This document shows, one piece after another, positions 41,510 through 53,420 of a DNA stretch of 64,000 nucleotides. Made by a program: the position numbers and the translations under genes. The notes beneath the pieces are model-generated. The model did not search any database. It saw only the letters and a program-made list of their open reading frames with translations, and was not told the DNA's origin. The stretch is from Adiantum capillus-veneris (taxonomy: Eukaryota > Streptophyta > Polypodiopsida > Polypodiales > Pteridaceae): positions 101,535,855 through 101,599,854 of the forward strand of contig CM043943.1 of assembly GCA_014529385.2 (NCBI GenBank), read 5' to 3'. Every line of letters begins with the position of its first letter. Positions within the stretch are counted from its first letter, which is position 1.

Positions 41510-43024
41510 TGATGCATGGTTTTTAGGACCCCTTCTGAAGATGCAATAAAGGCACAGTCAATTGTTGGGGAGATGAGGATACTCTAGTCCAAGGGATCTC
41601 GAAAGAGAAGAAAAATCTACTTCATAAGCACCAAAGAGTAAAAAGTGCCATGGACAGAAGATACGTGGGAACGAGCTCTTATGCATGCCTACAACCTATA
41701 TCTTACAGAATAGCCCATTCTAGGTGTGAATTTCTAGTGAAATTTACATGAGGATGTTCGTGTGGACTCACAGCACAGCATACTCTGTTTTCACTTTTTT
41801 ATCGACAGTAAATATTTTTTACCACAGTAAATATTTTTACCTACAATAAATATTTTTCACCTACATGGTAAATACAAATCACTTTTTACCTACAGTAACT
41901 TTTTTTACCCATGGTAAATATTTTTTATTGCACCATAAGTATTTGGTAGGTAACAGTTCATTGTTACTAGAAGCAGTGATTGGGCATCACAATGCAGTTA
42001 CAGGAGGAGAAAAGGGGAAAATCTTATGGTAAAGGTGAGTCAACAGGGATAAAGACTTTTGAGTTGAAAAGAGACATGCTGATTTTTTCAAAAGAAGCCA
42101 TGGTTAAGGATTTTTTGAGAATTTGATATTCAGGAGGACCCAGCTGCCACCTCCCCCCCGCAGGTCCCCCCCTGACATGTGCAGAACCTCCAGTTTCAAC
42201 AGCCACCTTACCTGCTCTTAAATGTTGGTCAAGGCCTTATCCCCATGTGCCACAATCAGAAAAATCAGCATTTACCCTCCCCTCTCACATCACTCTAGAG
42301 AATATCTTGATGGTGACATATCAGGTGACCTCAATCTGTTGACCACCCTAAGCAAAAGGAAACCCCAATCAGCGGATTTAAGCATGTTTATCCCTAATCC
42401 TAAACCCTCTCAGAAACCTATATAAGGAGGCCTTCTCTCACTCAAAACCAACACTTCACCCACTTCACCAAGCAACGAAGCTATGACGACATTGCTCACA
42501 ACGAGGAGCTATGGATGGAGCTCTACTCTCTCTCCCTCTCTCTCTCTCCCTCTAGTATGTTACATTACTAACCCTAAAACCTAAATAAGGAGTCTTCTCT
42601 CATGCTCCATGGCCACCATCCTCGCCATCATTCTCTAAGGTATTGATGTGTTGCTAGTAGGATCATACCTACTTGCTGGGTTGATTGTTTTTGACAAGGG
42701 ATTATGCCATCCTTGGCTTGCTTCTCTATATCCTTGTTATGTATGATCAGATGCCGTTGTATTGTTAAGCTGATGTCTTCTGTATATATATGCTACATAA
42801 GGTCCCTAAGATTCGTTTCTATGTGTTTTGCCATATGTTTTGATGCCATCACAATGCCAGAAGTCTCACTTGCCTATGTGCACTATGTGTGAGGTCCCTA
42901 AACCTCTTAATTTAGGGTGGTGCCCCCTTTTTTTTGTTCTTTTCTTGTTTGCAGGAGGCGTGGTTTGTGGAGTGTGCACGAGTACAGAGGCCACCCGATT
43001 GCACTGCTCTTTTTCTCGCTATCA
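41510..43024 (+). repeat. Ty3-C 3' LTR
   Basis: Direct repeat of 33025-34554, with only scattered differences plus a short deletion near 42091 of about 12 bp (AACACATGTCAA-like). It carries the palindrome array at 41806-41933 and the TATA-like box near 42418. No gene. Confidence 0.96.
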
Positions 43025-43116
43025 CACAAATTTTGACCAAAGGCCTCAACGAGTCACGTTTCATCCTCTTGCTCATGGAGCTTGGAGTTTCTTTGACCTC
43101 ACTCTTTCTAGATTAG
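43025..43116 (+). pseudogene. Copia-1 RNase H C-terminal end
   Basis: The last residues of the copia polyprotein: QILTKGLNESRFILLLMELGVS, the typical end after RNase H, resuming from 33024. From 43117 to 43355 is 3' untranslated sequence of Copia-1. Confidence 0.88.
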
Positions 43117-43355
43117 CTTCTTTGCTATTGTCATAGCTTTGTACATATGACATTGTAATCTTTTAGGTACCATGCACTATGCACACTCCACATTTGCACA
43201 TTGTGATCTCTAAGTCACTTGAATATTTGTACATAGATGCACAATTCACTTTCACATCATCATCGTTGGTTCATATTTTCACATTGTATAGGGGCTTGGG
43301 TTTTTCCCTTGAACTCCCCAAGGGTTTTTTCATCCAAAGCTAGAGACCTTTGTTT

Positions 43356-43364
43356 GAGTGGGGG
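43356..43364 (+). other. Copia-1 polypurine tract
   Basis: GAGTGGGGG directly before the 3' LTR. Confidence 0.85.
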
Positions 43365-43508
43365 TGTTGGAGCTATATATGGCTCACTCTACTCAACTTG
43401 GTCTCACCTATATATTTGTATCTTGTCTCAATATGAATCAGTCTTTGGGAGCGTATATGGTGTGTATCTTGTCTCGTCTCTCTCTCTCTTTCTCTCTACA
43501 TCTCAACA
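43365..43508 (+). repeat. Copia-1 3' LTR
   Basis: 144-bp copy of 18696-18840 with a handful of differences. ACGAA after it pairs with GCGAA before the 5' LTR. Confidence 0.95.
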
Positions 43509-44367
43509 ACGAATGGGGTCAATACTTGCACGTGGAGAAGTACGGACACAACGTGGGTGTTTCCTTGTGATAATTATGCAGAAATGTCATTATGAGGACC
43601 TTATTTTGGTTCCACTTCACGTGGTGGGGGGATGCATTATGGAAAAATTTGAGTGCCAGGTGTGCGCATGGATGCAGCAGAGTGACAACTACGCACTGCG
43701 AGGTCAATTTTTGGCCTGTTCGGGGTCCGTTTGAGGTCATCTAAAAGGCCAAGGGTGCCCAAGTAATAAAGCTAAGTGCGGGAACTGAAACAACTGAGAG
43801 AATACCAGAAAAAACGTGGAGAGAAGAGGAGGAATAGCCGCAATTGTGTTTTTGCTCATTTTGGAGCCTGTTTTGGCCGTAAACTGCTCATCCGAGGTCG
43901 CATTTGAGCACTTTGATATTGTAGACTGGGGTTTTAAGCCATTCCAGACACGATGGAGCTGTCTATTTTGCCAAATTCCTCACTTTTCTTCTGTTGTTTT
44001 GGCTGTGTAAGTTTCTCCTATGAGTGAAGCTTCTGCTCTAATTTGTGATTGTATCTCGTATCTTTTACCCCTATTGTGTGAGCTATTTGCCCCATTGGTG
44101 TTGGCCCAAGCTCTATTAAATCTCAACATCAAAAATTCTCCTCTTTTGAGCTAAGGTTTTTGGTTGGGCCTGTGTGTGTGTGTGTGTGTCTTTGTGTGGA
44201 GTGGGTAAACGGGTAGACTCTCTCCTGTCACTCCATAGGTGTGTTCCTTGTCTCGGCCAGGTGTGTTGTGTAAGCCGAGTGGTGCCCCATAGTGTGTGTG
44301 TGTATCCTTCCAAGAGTGTGTGTCGGGTCATTATAGACGTGTTCTGTGTGTTTTCATCCCGTCCCCA
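43509..44367 (+). repeat. TRG LTR-a, right fragment
   Basis: Continues LTR-a after Copia-1 and matches LTR-b from 45676 and LTR-c from 55771. It contains a short (GT)n near 44169-44188. It ends ...GTCCCCA before the primer-site region. The frames in it (such as 43816-44010) are not conserved as protein. Confidence 0.9.
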
Positions 44368-44371
44368 TTCT

Positions 44372-44391
44372 TTTGGTGCCCCCACTGAGGA
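44372..44391 (+). other. TRG unit 1 primer-binding site
   Basis: TGGTGCCCCCACTGAGGATC, about five bases after the LTR-a end. The unit 2 copy near 46536 is mutated (TGGTTCCCCCACTGAGGATC). Both are followed by a patch of ACAGGT repeats (about 44460-44530 and 46620-46660). Confidence 0.8.
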
Positions 44392-45124
44392 TCTTCTTCG
44401 AGTACCTTCTGCTTCAAGCTTCAAGCTTCTAGATTCGGGATTACAGGTTGCAGACTACAGGTTACAGGTTATAGGGACAGGTACAGGTACAGGTGATTAA
44501 CATAGGTACAGGTGATTAACACAGGTACAGGTAGCTGGAGTACAGCGATATACTAGCAGTGGTGTCACTTGTAGTTGTTGTGGGTATGCATCATATGGCA
44601 CCTGTTTGAGCGCATTGTCTGTTGGATTGTACGTTACTTGTGAAAATGGCCATTGTACGCCTTTGTGGAGCCATATTTGGTTTTATTTGGCAATCCCAGC
44701 CATTTATGAGACTTGGTCTAGAAGATAGTCATTTCTGAGACTTTACTATACGCGATTTGCATTAGCCTTCGTGTGAGGGTCGATAGCGTGAGGTTTTATT
44801 GAGCTGGGGGATTCTCAAATATGGATATCCTTTCGGTGATACAGGTAGCTGGAGCACCCTTTTCGTGACCTCGCCATAGGCTAGATACTAGTGAGTCCTA
44901 TTTGATGCTCGGGTTCTATTGTTGACAGTTTATGCATATATATACAGTCTATATTTTGGGTTCTTATTGCTCTACTTCTAGGGGAACTCTGCCAAAATGT
45001 TTCCAAATTCTGATGGCTGGTTTTTTGGTCTTTTGAGCCATTTATGCTGTTATGCTGCTAAAATTTTGGCAAAATCAGAGGATAAGACAGGTGTGCTTTC
45101 TTGGGAGCTTCATGGTTGGCTTTA

Positions 45125-45343
45125 ATGGATAATCAAAATGGACCTCAATTCACTCCTTTTCATTTAACTCAAAGAATCCAGATAAATGTTCATGTGTCCA
45201 GGAAGATTTTTTTACAGCAACACATAGTCTTTATGTTCGGGCCAAGAAGATTAAGGGAGATACTGGAATGTCCTTTACCTATTGTAATTCCAATGATCAA
45301 CTACAAAAACTCATTTGATGTGCATGTGTTTGTCCTTATCTGA
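45125..45343 (+). CDS. TRG unit 1 accessory small ORF-B (unknown function)
   Basis: The conserved start is MDNQNGPQFTPFH at 45125; an in-frame Met at 45101 is not shared with unit 2. The 72 residues show IQINVHVSRKIFLQQH, FGPRRLREIL, CPLPIVIPMINY and a terminal SFDVHVFVLI. This intact copy sits in a unit that has lost gag altogether, so it is either newly stranded or able to persist without gag. The stretch 44530-45124 before it has no supported frame. Confidence 0.58.
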   Translation: MDNQNGPQFTPFHLTQRIQINVHVSRKIFLQQHIVFMFGPRRLREILECPLPIVIPMINYKNSFDVHVFVLI

Positions 45344-45450
45344 AGTTGAGCTCCATTGAAGTTTCTGGGAATTGAGTCAGTCAAAAGTTTTGGGTTCTTG
45401 CAGGTGTGTTCAAAGAGGTTCTCAACGCATCGTAGATTGGGTAGCTAGGT
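45344..45450 (+). other. TRG unit 1 deletion junction region
   Basis: After ORF-B the sequence matches unit 2 (TTCTTGCAGGTGTGTT...CATCGTAG..TTGGGTAGC). At 45450 it jumps to a point about 67 bp inside the next LTR. The whole gag-protease body is missing from this unit. Confidence 0.75.
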
Positions 45451-46531
45451 GGATTGCCCATTTTCTAGAGCCAGGTGGTTACATGGGGCCCACATGTGTA
45501 CAGGTAGGACAACATGTACATAGTGCATCGTTTTTTCACTATCACCAGTACCAGTGTGTTTTTTCTATAAGAATGAGGAGTTGGTAGTGCTTAAAACTTC
45601 TCGAGGAAGCTATCCGCGGGCCGATGACATAAGGTAAGCAGGTGCGTCAGATGGAATCTAGTGGCGTCAGGAGGGCGAATGGGGTCAATACTTGCACGTA
45701 GAGAAGTACGGACACAACGTGGGTGTTTCCTTGTGATAATTATGCATAAATGTCATCATGAGGACCATATTTTGGGGACACTTCACGGGCTGGCGGGATG
45801 CATTATGGAAAAATTTGAGTGCCAGGTGTGCGCATGGATGCAGCAGGGTGACAACTATGCACTGCGAGGTCAGTTTTTGGCCTGTTCGGGGTCCGTTTGA
45901 GGTCATCTAAAAGGCCAAGGGTGCCCAAATAATAAAGCTAAGTGTGGGAACTGAAAAAACTGAGAGAAGACCAGAAAAAACGTGGAGAGAAGAGGAGGAA
46001 TAGCCGCAACTGTGTTTTTGCTCATTTTGGAGCCTATTTTGGCCGTAAACTGCTCATCCGAGGTCGCATTTGAGCACTTTGACATTGTAGACTGTGGTTT
46101 TGAGCCGTTATGGACACGATGAAGCTGTTTATTTTGCCAAATTCCTCAGTTTTTTTCTGTTATTTTGGTTGTGTAAGTTTCTCCTATGAGTGAAGCTTCT
46201 GCTCCAATTTGTGATTGTATCTCGTATCTTTTACCCCTATTGTGTGAGCTATTTGCCCCATTGGTGTTGGCCCAAGCTCTATTAAATCTCAACATAAAAA
46301 ATTCTCCTCTTTTGACCTAAGGTTTTTGGTTGGGCATGTGTGTGTGTGTGTGTGTCTGTGTGGAGTGGGTAAACGGGTAGACTCTCTCTTGTCACTCCAT
46401 AGGTGTGTTCCCTGTCTCGGCCAGGTGTGTTGTGTAAGCCCAGTAGTGCCCCATAGTGTGTGTTTGTATCCTTCCAAGAGTGTGTGTCGGGTCATTATAG
46501 AGGTGTTCTGTGTGTTTTCATCCCGTCCACA
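45451..46531 (+). repeat. TRG LTR-b (middle LTR, 5' truncated)
   Basis: Matches LTR-c from 55550 and LTR-a from about 45530 on. It has the uninterrupted GGGCGAATGGGG site where LTR-a carries Copia-1. It ends CGTCCACA before the unit 2 primer site. Confidence 0.9.
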
Positions 46532-47249
46532 TTCTTGTGGTTCCCCCACTGAGGATCTTCTTCGAGTACCTTCTGCTTCGAGCTTCAAGCTTCCAGATTC
46601 GGGATTACAGGTTGCAGACTACAGGTTACATGTTATAGGGACAGGTACAGGTACAGGTAGCTGGAGTACAGTGATATACTAGCAGTGGTGTCACTTGTAG
46701 TTGTTGTGGGTATGCATCATATGGCGCTTGTTTGAGCGCATTGTCTGTTGGATTGTACGTTACTTGTGAAAACGGCCATTGTACGCCTTTGTGGAGCCAT
46801 ATTTGGTTTTATTTGGTAGTCCCAGCCATTTATGAGACTTGGTCTAGAAGATAGTCATTTCTGTGACTTTACTATACGCGATTTGCATTAGCCTTCGTGT
46901 GAGGGTCGATAGAGTGAGGTTTTATTGAGCTGGGGGATTCTCAAATGTGGAGATCTTTTCGGTGATACACGTAGCTGGAGCACCTTTTCGTGACCTCGCC
47001 AAAGGCTATATACTAGTAAGTCTTATTTGATGCTCGGGTTCTATTGTTGACAATTTATGCATATATATACAGTCTATATTTTGGGTTCTTATTGCTCTAC
47101 TTCTGGGGGAACTCTGCCAAAATTTTTCCAAATTCTAATGGCTGGTTTTTTGGTATTTTGAGCCATTTATGCTGTTATGCTGCTAAAATTTTGGCAAAAT
47201 CAGAGGATAAGATAGGTGTGCTTTCTTGGGAGCTTCATGGTTGGCTTTA

Positions 47250-47468
47250 ATGGATGATCAAAATGGACCTCAATTCACTCCTTTTCATTTAAGTCAAAGA
47301 ATCCAGATAAATGTTCATGTTTCCAGGAAGATCTTTTTATAGCAGCGCGTAGTGTTTATGCTCGGGCCAAGAAGATTAAGGGAGATACTGGAATGTCCTT
47401 TACCTATTGTAATTCCAATGATCAACTACGAAAACTCATTTGATGTGCATGTGTTTCTCCTTATCTGA
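47250..47468 (+). pseudogene. TRG unit 2 accessory ORF-B, one stop
   Basis: Same length and frame as the unit 1 copy (MDDQNGPQFTPFH... terminal SFDVHVFLLI), but RKIFL is followed by TAG where the others have CAG or CAA (Gln). One transition thus breaks it. The region 46560-47249 before it has no supported frame. Confidence 0.7.
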
Positions 47469-47878
47469 AGTTGAGCTCCATTGAAGTTTCTGGGAATTGA
47501 GTCAGTCAAAATTTTTGGGTTCTTGCAGGTGTGTTTGAAGAGGTTCTCAAAGCATCGTAGCTTGGGTAGCCATGGCTTTCTCTTATCCAAAGTTTCAAGG
47601 AAGAAGTGATGAAGATGTGGAATAATTTTTGGAAACGATGGAGGTTGCCTGCATTAGCAACCAGATTCATGAACTAACGCAGATGTTACGTCTTCTCCAA
47701 ATTTGTTTGAAGAGTGATGCACGAGTTTGGTCCAAAGCATTTGAAGAGGATTTGCGTGTGGCTGATCCACCTGTAAGGTTGAGTTGGGACAATCTACGGC
47801 ATGGATTGGAAGCAGAGTTTGTGAAGATAGAAGATCCTGACAAAGTGTGGCAAGAAGTACAAGGTTTGGTGCAGAAGG

Positions 47879-48104
47879 TGAAGTCACGGAGCGGAGCGTG
47901 GGTCGACTCTCTCTCTCACACACACACACACACACAGTGAGCTTACACAGTACAGTACGCAGAGAACTGTTAGAAGGGTTATCTCCCAAATTCCTTAATA
48001 TTCACAAAGTATAAGTTAGTATATACAAAGAGTTAGAGGGAAGTGAGTTAGGCGGGCGGCCAGCCATATCCGCATAAGAGGCCACTTGGGCTTTAATCCC
48101 AACA
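47879..48104 (-). repeat. Copia-2 3' LTR
   Basis: Minus-strand start TGTTGGGATTAAAG, end GACTTCA. It contains a short (CA)n near 47915-47936. It differs from the other LTR at a few positions (for example TCACGG versus TCGCGG). Confidence 0.96.
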
Positions 48105-48115
48105 ACCTCCCACTT
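48105..48115 (-). other. Copia-2 polypurine tract
   Basis: Minus-strand AAGTGGGAGGT directly before the LTR start TGTTGGG. Confidence 0.85.
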
Positions 48116-48188
48116 AAAGTCCAATGTGGCACTTTAAGTAACTGTAAATCTATGAACATAAATGTACAAAGATTTACATGGCTGCCAT

Positions 48189-51100
48189 CTATCCAATGCC
48201 CAATAACTCATGACAATGCACAAAGCCCTCTCCTCGAAGTCCCTTTGTGAGTAGATCAGCAGGATTGTCCTTGGTGTGGATCTTCAGCAGTTGTATCTGC
48301 TTGTCTTCAAGTACTTCCCTAATGAAGTGATATTTGACATCAATATGCTTAGTCTTCGAATGGAACACTGGATTCTTTGCCAATTGTATAGCACTTTGAC
48401 TATCACAATATAACTCTGGCATATCTGCATTGATTCCCAAGTCTGCAACCAATCTACCAAGCCAAATAGCTTCTTTGCATGCCTCATTTGCTGCAACATA
48501 CTCAGCTTCTGTAGTAGACTACGTAACACAATCTTGTAATCGAGATCGCCATGATATGGCACCTCCAGCCAATGTAAAGACATAGCCTGATGTAGATCTC
48601 CTCTTATCCAAGTCTCCTGCATAATCTGAGTCAGTGTATCCTTTGACACTCAAATCCTGACTACCATAGCATATGCGCATACTCTTTGTATGTTTTAAGT
48701 ATCTCATGATACCTTTCACTGCCTCCCAATGTTTCTTTCCGGGATTTGACATATATCTGCTAACCACTCCCACTGCAAATGCAATATCCGGACGTGTAGC
48801 AATCATTGCATACATCAAACTACCCATTGCAGACGCATATGGAATCTTATCCATTTCAGCCTTTTCTTCCTCAGACACAGGACAATCTTGTTTGCTAAGT
48901 TTCACATATGGTGGCAATGGAACACTCAATGCCTTTCCCTTCTCCATATTGAAACGTTGCAAAACCTTGTCAATATACTCTGTTTGAGATAACCAAATCA
49001 AATTCTTTGATCTGTCTCTCTCAATGCGCATACCAAGTATATGACTTGCCTCACCCATGTCTTTCATGTCAAACGATTTTGCCATCTTTGACTTCAAAGC
49101 TGAAATTTCTTCCAAGTGTTTGCCAGCAATCAACATGTCATCCACATACAAAATAAGGATCAGCCAACTGCCATCCTTAGCCTTCTTTGTATATAGACAG
49201 TGATCGAACTCACTACGTTTGTAGCCTTGAGAAAGCATAAACTGGTGGAACTTATGGTACCATGCCCTCGGTGATTGTTTTAAGCCATAAAGACTCTTTA
49301 ACAAATGGTATACCAAATGTTCCATGCCTTTCTCAACAAACCCTTCTGGCTGCTGCATGTAAATTTCCACATCTAAATCACCATGCAAGAACGCTGTCTT
49401 GACATCCATTTGGTGCAACACCAAATCCAATATAGCAACCAATGCAAGAAAGCATCTCAATGTAGTCATCTTGACCACTGGAGAGAAGACTTCATCAAAG
49501 TCAATGCCTTGTTCTTGCTTAAAGCCCTTGGCAACAAGCCTTGCTTTGTACTTTGGCTGACTATCATGAGCGGTGATCTTATACCTGTAAACCCATTTAC
49601 AAGGTAGAGCCTTTTTGCCCTGTGGTAATTTAACCAACTTCCATGTCTGGTTTTTATGCAGAGCTGTCATCTCTGACTCCATGGCCAACTGCCATTTTTT
49701 CGAGTCAACCACTTGTAATGCTTCCTTGTAACAAGATGGTTCTCCGCAATCTGTGAGCATGACATAATTTAGAGATGGAACATAACGATCAGGTGGTTTG
49801 GAGACACACTCAGAACGTCTCACCACAACTGATTCTGCCTCTCTAGCCACTATAGGCTGTTCCTGAGCCTGACCATGCTGTCTTGATGTGCTAGCACTAG
49901 GTCCATCTTCCCTGAAGACAACTCTTCTGATCTCCTCTGTCTTTTCTGGCTTAGCGTGAAACTTGGCTTCATTGAAATGCACATCATTGCTACAAATAAG
50001 CTTTCTGGACTCAGGATCCCAAAGCCGGTAACCCATCTCGCCCGATTCTCCGTAGCCAAGAAATATACACTTCTTGCTCTTTGGTTCTAACTTATTTCTG
50101 AACTCCTTAGGAATATGGCTATAAGCTTCACAACCAAAGACTCTGAGATGCTTATACGAAGGTGCCTTGCCTATCCATAGCATCTCGGCCACTGCACTCT
50201 TATCCAGAACCCTACTAGGAGACCTGTTGATCAAATGGACTGCTGTAGCCACTGCTTCCGCCCAAATCCATCAGGCAACTCAGCATTTGACAACATGCTT
50301 CTGACCTTCTCTTGTATGGTCCTATTCATACGTTCTGCAACCCCATTCTGTGAAGGATTATATGGTGCAGTAAGTTCCCGCTTAATCCCTTTTGCTTCAC
50401 AAAAGTCTTGAAAAGCTTTGGAAACGTACTCTCCACCATTGTCAGTTCTCAAGCACTTCAGCTTCTGACCACTCTGATTCTCCACCAGCTGCAAGAATGT
50501 CTTAAAGACCTTGAGCACCTCATCCTTGTGCTTCAAGAAGTAAACCCATACTTTGCGAGAATAGTCATCTATGAATGTACAAAAGTACGCTGCTCCCCCT
50601 AGTGACAAACTAGGCATTGGTCCGCATAGATCACTGTGTACAAGAGCTAACCGTTCGTCCCTACGATTCCTCTTTGATCTGTGCGGTTCCTGTGTTTTCT
50701 TACCATAAACACAATGCTCACAAAACTCGAAATCTTGAAATGAAAAGCCAGGCAAATAACCATAATGAGAAAGTATTTCCATTCCTCTTTTTGACATATG
50801 TCCCAACCTACGATGCCACAGTGACACACTTGGCTGCTCAATCACATTAATTACATGGTTTTTAACCTCTGAAACATGTAAAGTGTACAGAGTTCCTGAC
50901 TTGATGCCATGTGCTACAGTCATCGAACCTTTGGAGATCTTCCAAGCGCTGTTCCCAAAAACTGTCACATAACCCGCATCATCCAACTTCCCTGTACTAA
51001 TCAAGCTCTTTCGGATTGCTGGAACATGTCTGACATTCTTGAGCCATAAAGAAGAGCCATTCTGAAACTTCAACTGCACATCTCCCACTCCAAGTATGTC

Positions 51101-52162
51101 ACAAACCTGCTCATTGACAAGTCTGACATAATCTTTAGTAGCCACATATGATGTAAACCACTCTTTGTGTGGAGAAACATGTAAAGATGCCCCTGAGTCA
51201 ATAATCCAATCACTCATAGCATGTCCATCCTCTGCAGTCAAGAAAACAGAATCAAGATTGCTTGTAAGGAAGATGTCACCAGCTACTATACCAGAATCAC
51301 TGTCTGAACCAGATCTTGTGACATTCACCTCTTCAATCTTCACTGAACTCTTCTTTTCATCTTGCTCAGAACTCTTTGTTTTGCCTTTTTCTTGTTTCCA
51401 CTTCGTACAGTCTCGCTTCATGTGACCCTTCTTGCCACAATGGTAGCATTCTATGTCATCCTTTGACTTCGAATCACGAGACTTACTTCGGTTTTGTGCC
51501 TTCTTACCCTTCTTCTCTTTAAACTGTTGTCTCCCTCGAACGACCAAAGCACTATTGCCTTTGCCTTTGTCAATGTTCTTCATGTTCACTTCCTCTGTGA
51601 GCAAGCTGCCTTCTACATTGGCACTTGTAAGACCTTCTGGCGCGACAGAATTACTTAACGCTGTACGAAAAGTATCCCGACTGTCTGGCAAAGTGATTAA
51701 GAGAAACATAGCCTTCACTGAATCTGGAAAGACTATCTCCTGTGCTGTTAACTGACTGAAAATTGTGTGAAATTCATTCAGATGATTTGACATGGCTGTC
51801 CCTTCCTTCATCTTCAAATCCACCAATTTCTTGAGCCAGTAAATCTGAGAAGCAGCACTTTGTTTCTCGTACATATCACATAGCTTTTGCCATACGCCAT
51901 ACGCTGTAGTCTCTTCTGCTACATTGAAGTAAACATTTTCTGCCAGTGTCAGCATGATTGTGGAACAAGCTAACTCGTCAAGCTCTTCCCACTCATCTTC
52001 AGCCATAAATTCTGGTCTCTCCCCTTTGAGCTTCAGTGGCTTCACTTGTTTTTTCTGCACCAAAACCTGCCAAATCTGCTTCTTCCAGAATGGAAAGTTT
52101 GTGCCATCCAGCTTCTTTATGTTGTAAAGAGTCTCACTTTGAGAAGATGCCATATCTGCCAA
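48189..52162 (-). pseudogene. gag-pol: Copia-2 gag-pol, two lesions
   Basis: The start is the first Met at 52162 (MADMASSQSETLYNIKKLDG), typical of Tnt1-like copia Gags. Domains in order: Gag with FPFWKKQIWQVL and GVWQKLCDMYEKQS; knuckle CYHCGKKGHMKRDC; protease WIIDSGASLHVS; integrase zinc finger (WHRRLGHMS...CEHC) and core (HSDLCGPM, FIDDYSRK, LRTDNGGEY, QNGVAERMNRT with all three catalytic residues); RT (PCKWVYRYKI, QMDVKTAFLHG, LYVDDMLIAG); RNase H (YTDSDYAGDLDKRRSTSGY, TEAEYVAANE, CDSQSAIQLAKN). A one-base loss near 50249 shifts the frame after NAELPDGF, and a TAG near 48519 replaces a codon before STTEAEY. Everything else is open, so inactivation is recent. Copia-2 would encode all functions for self-copying if those two were absent. 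Confidence 0.95.
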
Positions 52163-53180
52163 ACTGTTTACTCCTGAGAAAAATCCGGCAGAGTTTCCCC
52201 TGTAAACTGGCCTCTGTGCACAGTAAACAAGCTGTAATCAACAAGCTAAACACCTCTCTTCAGGAACTGTCAGTATTTTGAAAATTTTTGACAGAGTCTC
52301 CCCTGTAAACTGAGCTCTGGGAACCAAAAGATAGCTCAAAAAACAATCATAAATAGCTGACCAGTGACAAATCTTGTAAGCATACACTGTCTCCTCTCTG
52401 GGCGATGACAGAACCTGTATCTGTCTCAAGGCTGAACCCTGAACAATGCCTCAACGGCCTGACGCATAAGATGCAATCCAGTGTCTACACAAAGTCATAC
52501 ATCCTAAGGGATAAAAGTCGCCGAAGAGGATGCGTGTAGAGGGGAACTCCAGCAACCTAATCCACCTCACACTGGGTAACCCAGCCCCAAGTGCTTGGCT
52601 TCAAAAAACCTCACACACGACCCTCTCAGATGGCTCAGCAAACTGCCCAGAACTAGCATACATCCTATAATAGACCAATCACTGTCCTATGACCGCTGCG
52701 GTGGTCTGTCTGCTAGGGTGACTCACAACTAGCAGACCCACAATCACAGTACATCAATCTGCAATACATGCCAATGGTGTCAAGCCATCGTATGGCCACA
52801 CCTCCCCTGGAACCTGGCAAGCACAAGAAGTAGCAATGCAGACTGCAATATATATATCTGATGATATATATGTGTACCTGGTCTATAGATGATTCTCTGA
52901 AGACGAATAAGTGATGTATGTCGATGTCGATATTGATGTCGACCACCTCCTGCTTGTCAATCTACACAAGACGGATTTCTTTGCGGCTGAAATCTATCTT
53001 CTGCTGTAGTGCTCAGAACGAAATTCTGAGGGCATAAACGGCTTCGAAAGGGGGGTAAAACCCCGGGTCACCTACTGGAAACGCTCCCGGAACGCCGAGT
53101 GTGAATTTTCGAACTCCGGATCCAGAATCTGCCGGAAAAGTGCGCGCGCGCGCGATTGCGCAAATCCGCACTGAACCAAG
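52163..53180 (-). other. Copia-2 leader, no gene seen
   Basis: About 1 kb between primer site and gag. Two patches share the words GACAGAGTCTCCCCTGTAAACTG (52290s) and GAGTTTCCCCTGTAAACTGG (52190s), so a short internal repeat is present. No conserved frame. Confidence 0.6.
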
Positions 53181-53192
53181 GCTCTGATACCA
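53181..53192 (-). other. Copia-2 primer-binding site (initiator Met tRNA)
   Basis: Minus-strand TGGTATCAGAGC, two bases inside the 5' LTR. Confidence 0.92.
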
Positions 53193-53194
53193 AT

Positions 53195-53420
53195 TGAAGT
53201 CGCGGAGCGGAGCGTGGGTTGACTCTCTCTCTCACACACACACACACACACAGTGAGCTTACACAGTACAGTACGCAGAGAACTGTTAGAAGGGTTATCT
53301 CCCAAATTCCTTAATATTCACAAAGTATAAGTTAGTATATACAAAGAGTTAGAGGGAAGTGAGTTAGGCGGGCGGCCAGCCATATCTGCATAAGAGGCCA
53401 CTTGGGCTTTAATCCCAACA
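53195..53420 (-). repeat. Copia-2 5' LTR
   Basis: 226-bp partner of 47879-48104, followed by the target duplication GAAGG. Confidence 0.96.

Larger units (their letters stand above)
33025..43024 (+). mobile_element. Ty3-C: Ty3/gypsy element inserted in Copia-1 RNase H
   Basis: LTRs 33025-34554 (1530 bp) and 41510-43024 (1515 bp) flank a plus-strand internal region with accessory frames ORF-0, ORF-A and ORF-B, then gag, protease, RT, dual RNase H and integrase. Ends are TGATGCATGG...CTATCA. The target duplication is CACAC on the left and CACAA on the right; Copia-1 coding resumes at the right copy. Primer site TGGTGCCCCCAC and purine tract AAGGGGGAGGG are in place. It has the longest intact pol frame of the three (37795-40431), but gag and integrase are broken. 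Confidence 0.95.
18696..43508 (+). mobile_element. Copia-1: Ty1/copia element carrying two nested Ty3 elements
   Basis: Short LTRs (18696-18840, 145 bp; 43365-43508, 144 bp) begin TGTTGGAG and end CTCAACA. The 5' LTR is followed at once by TGGTATCAGAG, the initiator-Met primer site. The 3' LTR follows the purine tract GAGTGGGGG. Target duplication is GCGAA on the left and ACGAA on the right (one mismatch), inside a TRG LTR whose other two copies have the uninterrupted sequence. Ty3-B (21664-30974) and Ty3-C (33025-43024) are inserted in it. Without them the element is about 5.5 kb, with gag, protease, integrase, RT and RNase H in copia order. Many stops make it inactive. Confidence 0.95.
47879..53420 (-). 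mobile_element. Copia-2: young Ty1/copia element, minus strand
   Basis: Identical-length LTRs (47879-48104 and 53195-53420, 226 bp each) with only two or three differences, a perfect target duplication GAAGG (47874-47878 and 53421-53425), initiator-Met primer site and purine tract. The gag-pol is interrupted only by one frameshift and one stop. It lies in the TRG gag, and skipping the element plus one GAAGG restores the gag frame. It is the youngest-looking insertion in the window. Confidence 0.97.

Noticed and set aside
43816-44010. Short frames repeated in TRG LTRs (near 43816, 45661, 55759)
   Set aside because: Repeated only because the LTRs are repeated; the copies differ by frame-breaking changes and show no protein motif.
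45392-45410. Splice acceptor (TTCTTGCAG/GT) before TRG gag
   Set aside because: A plausible acceptor occurs in both TRG units, but there is no identifiable donor or conserved branch site, so an intron is not claimed.
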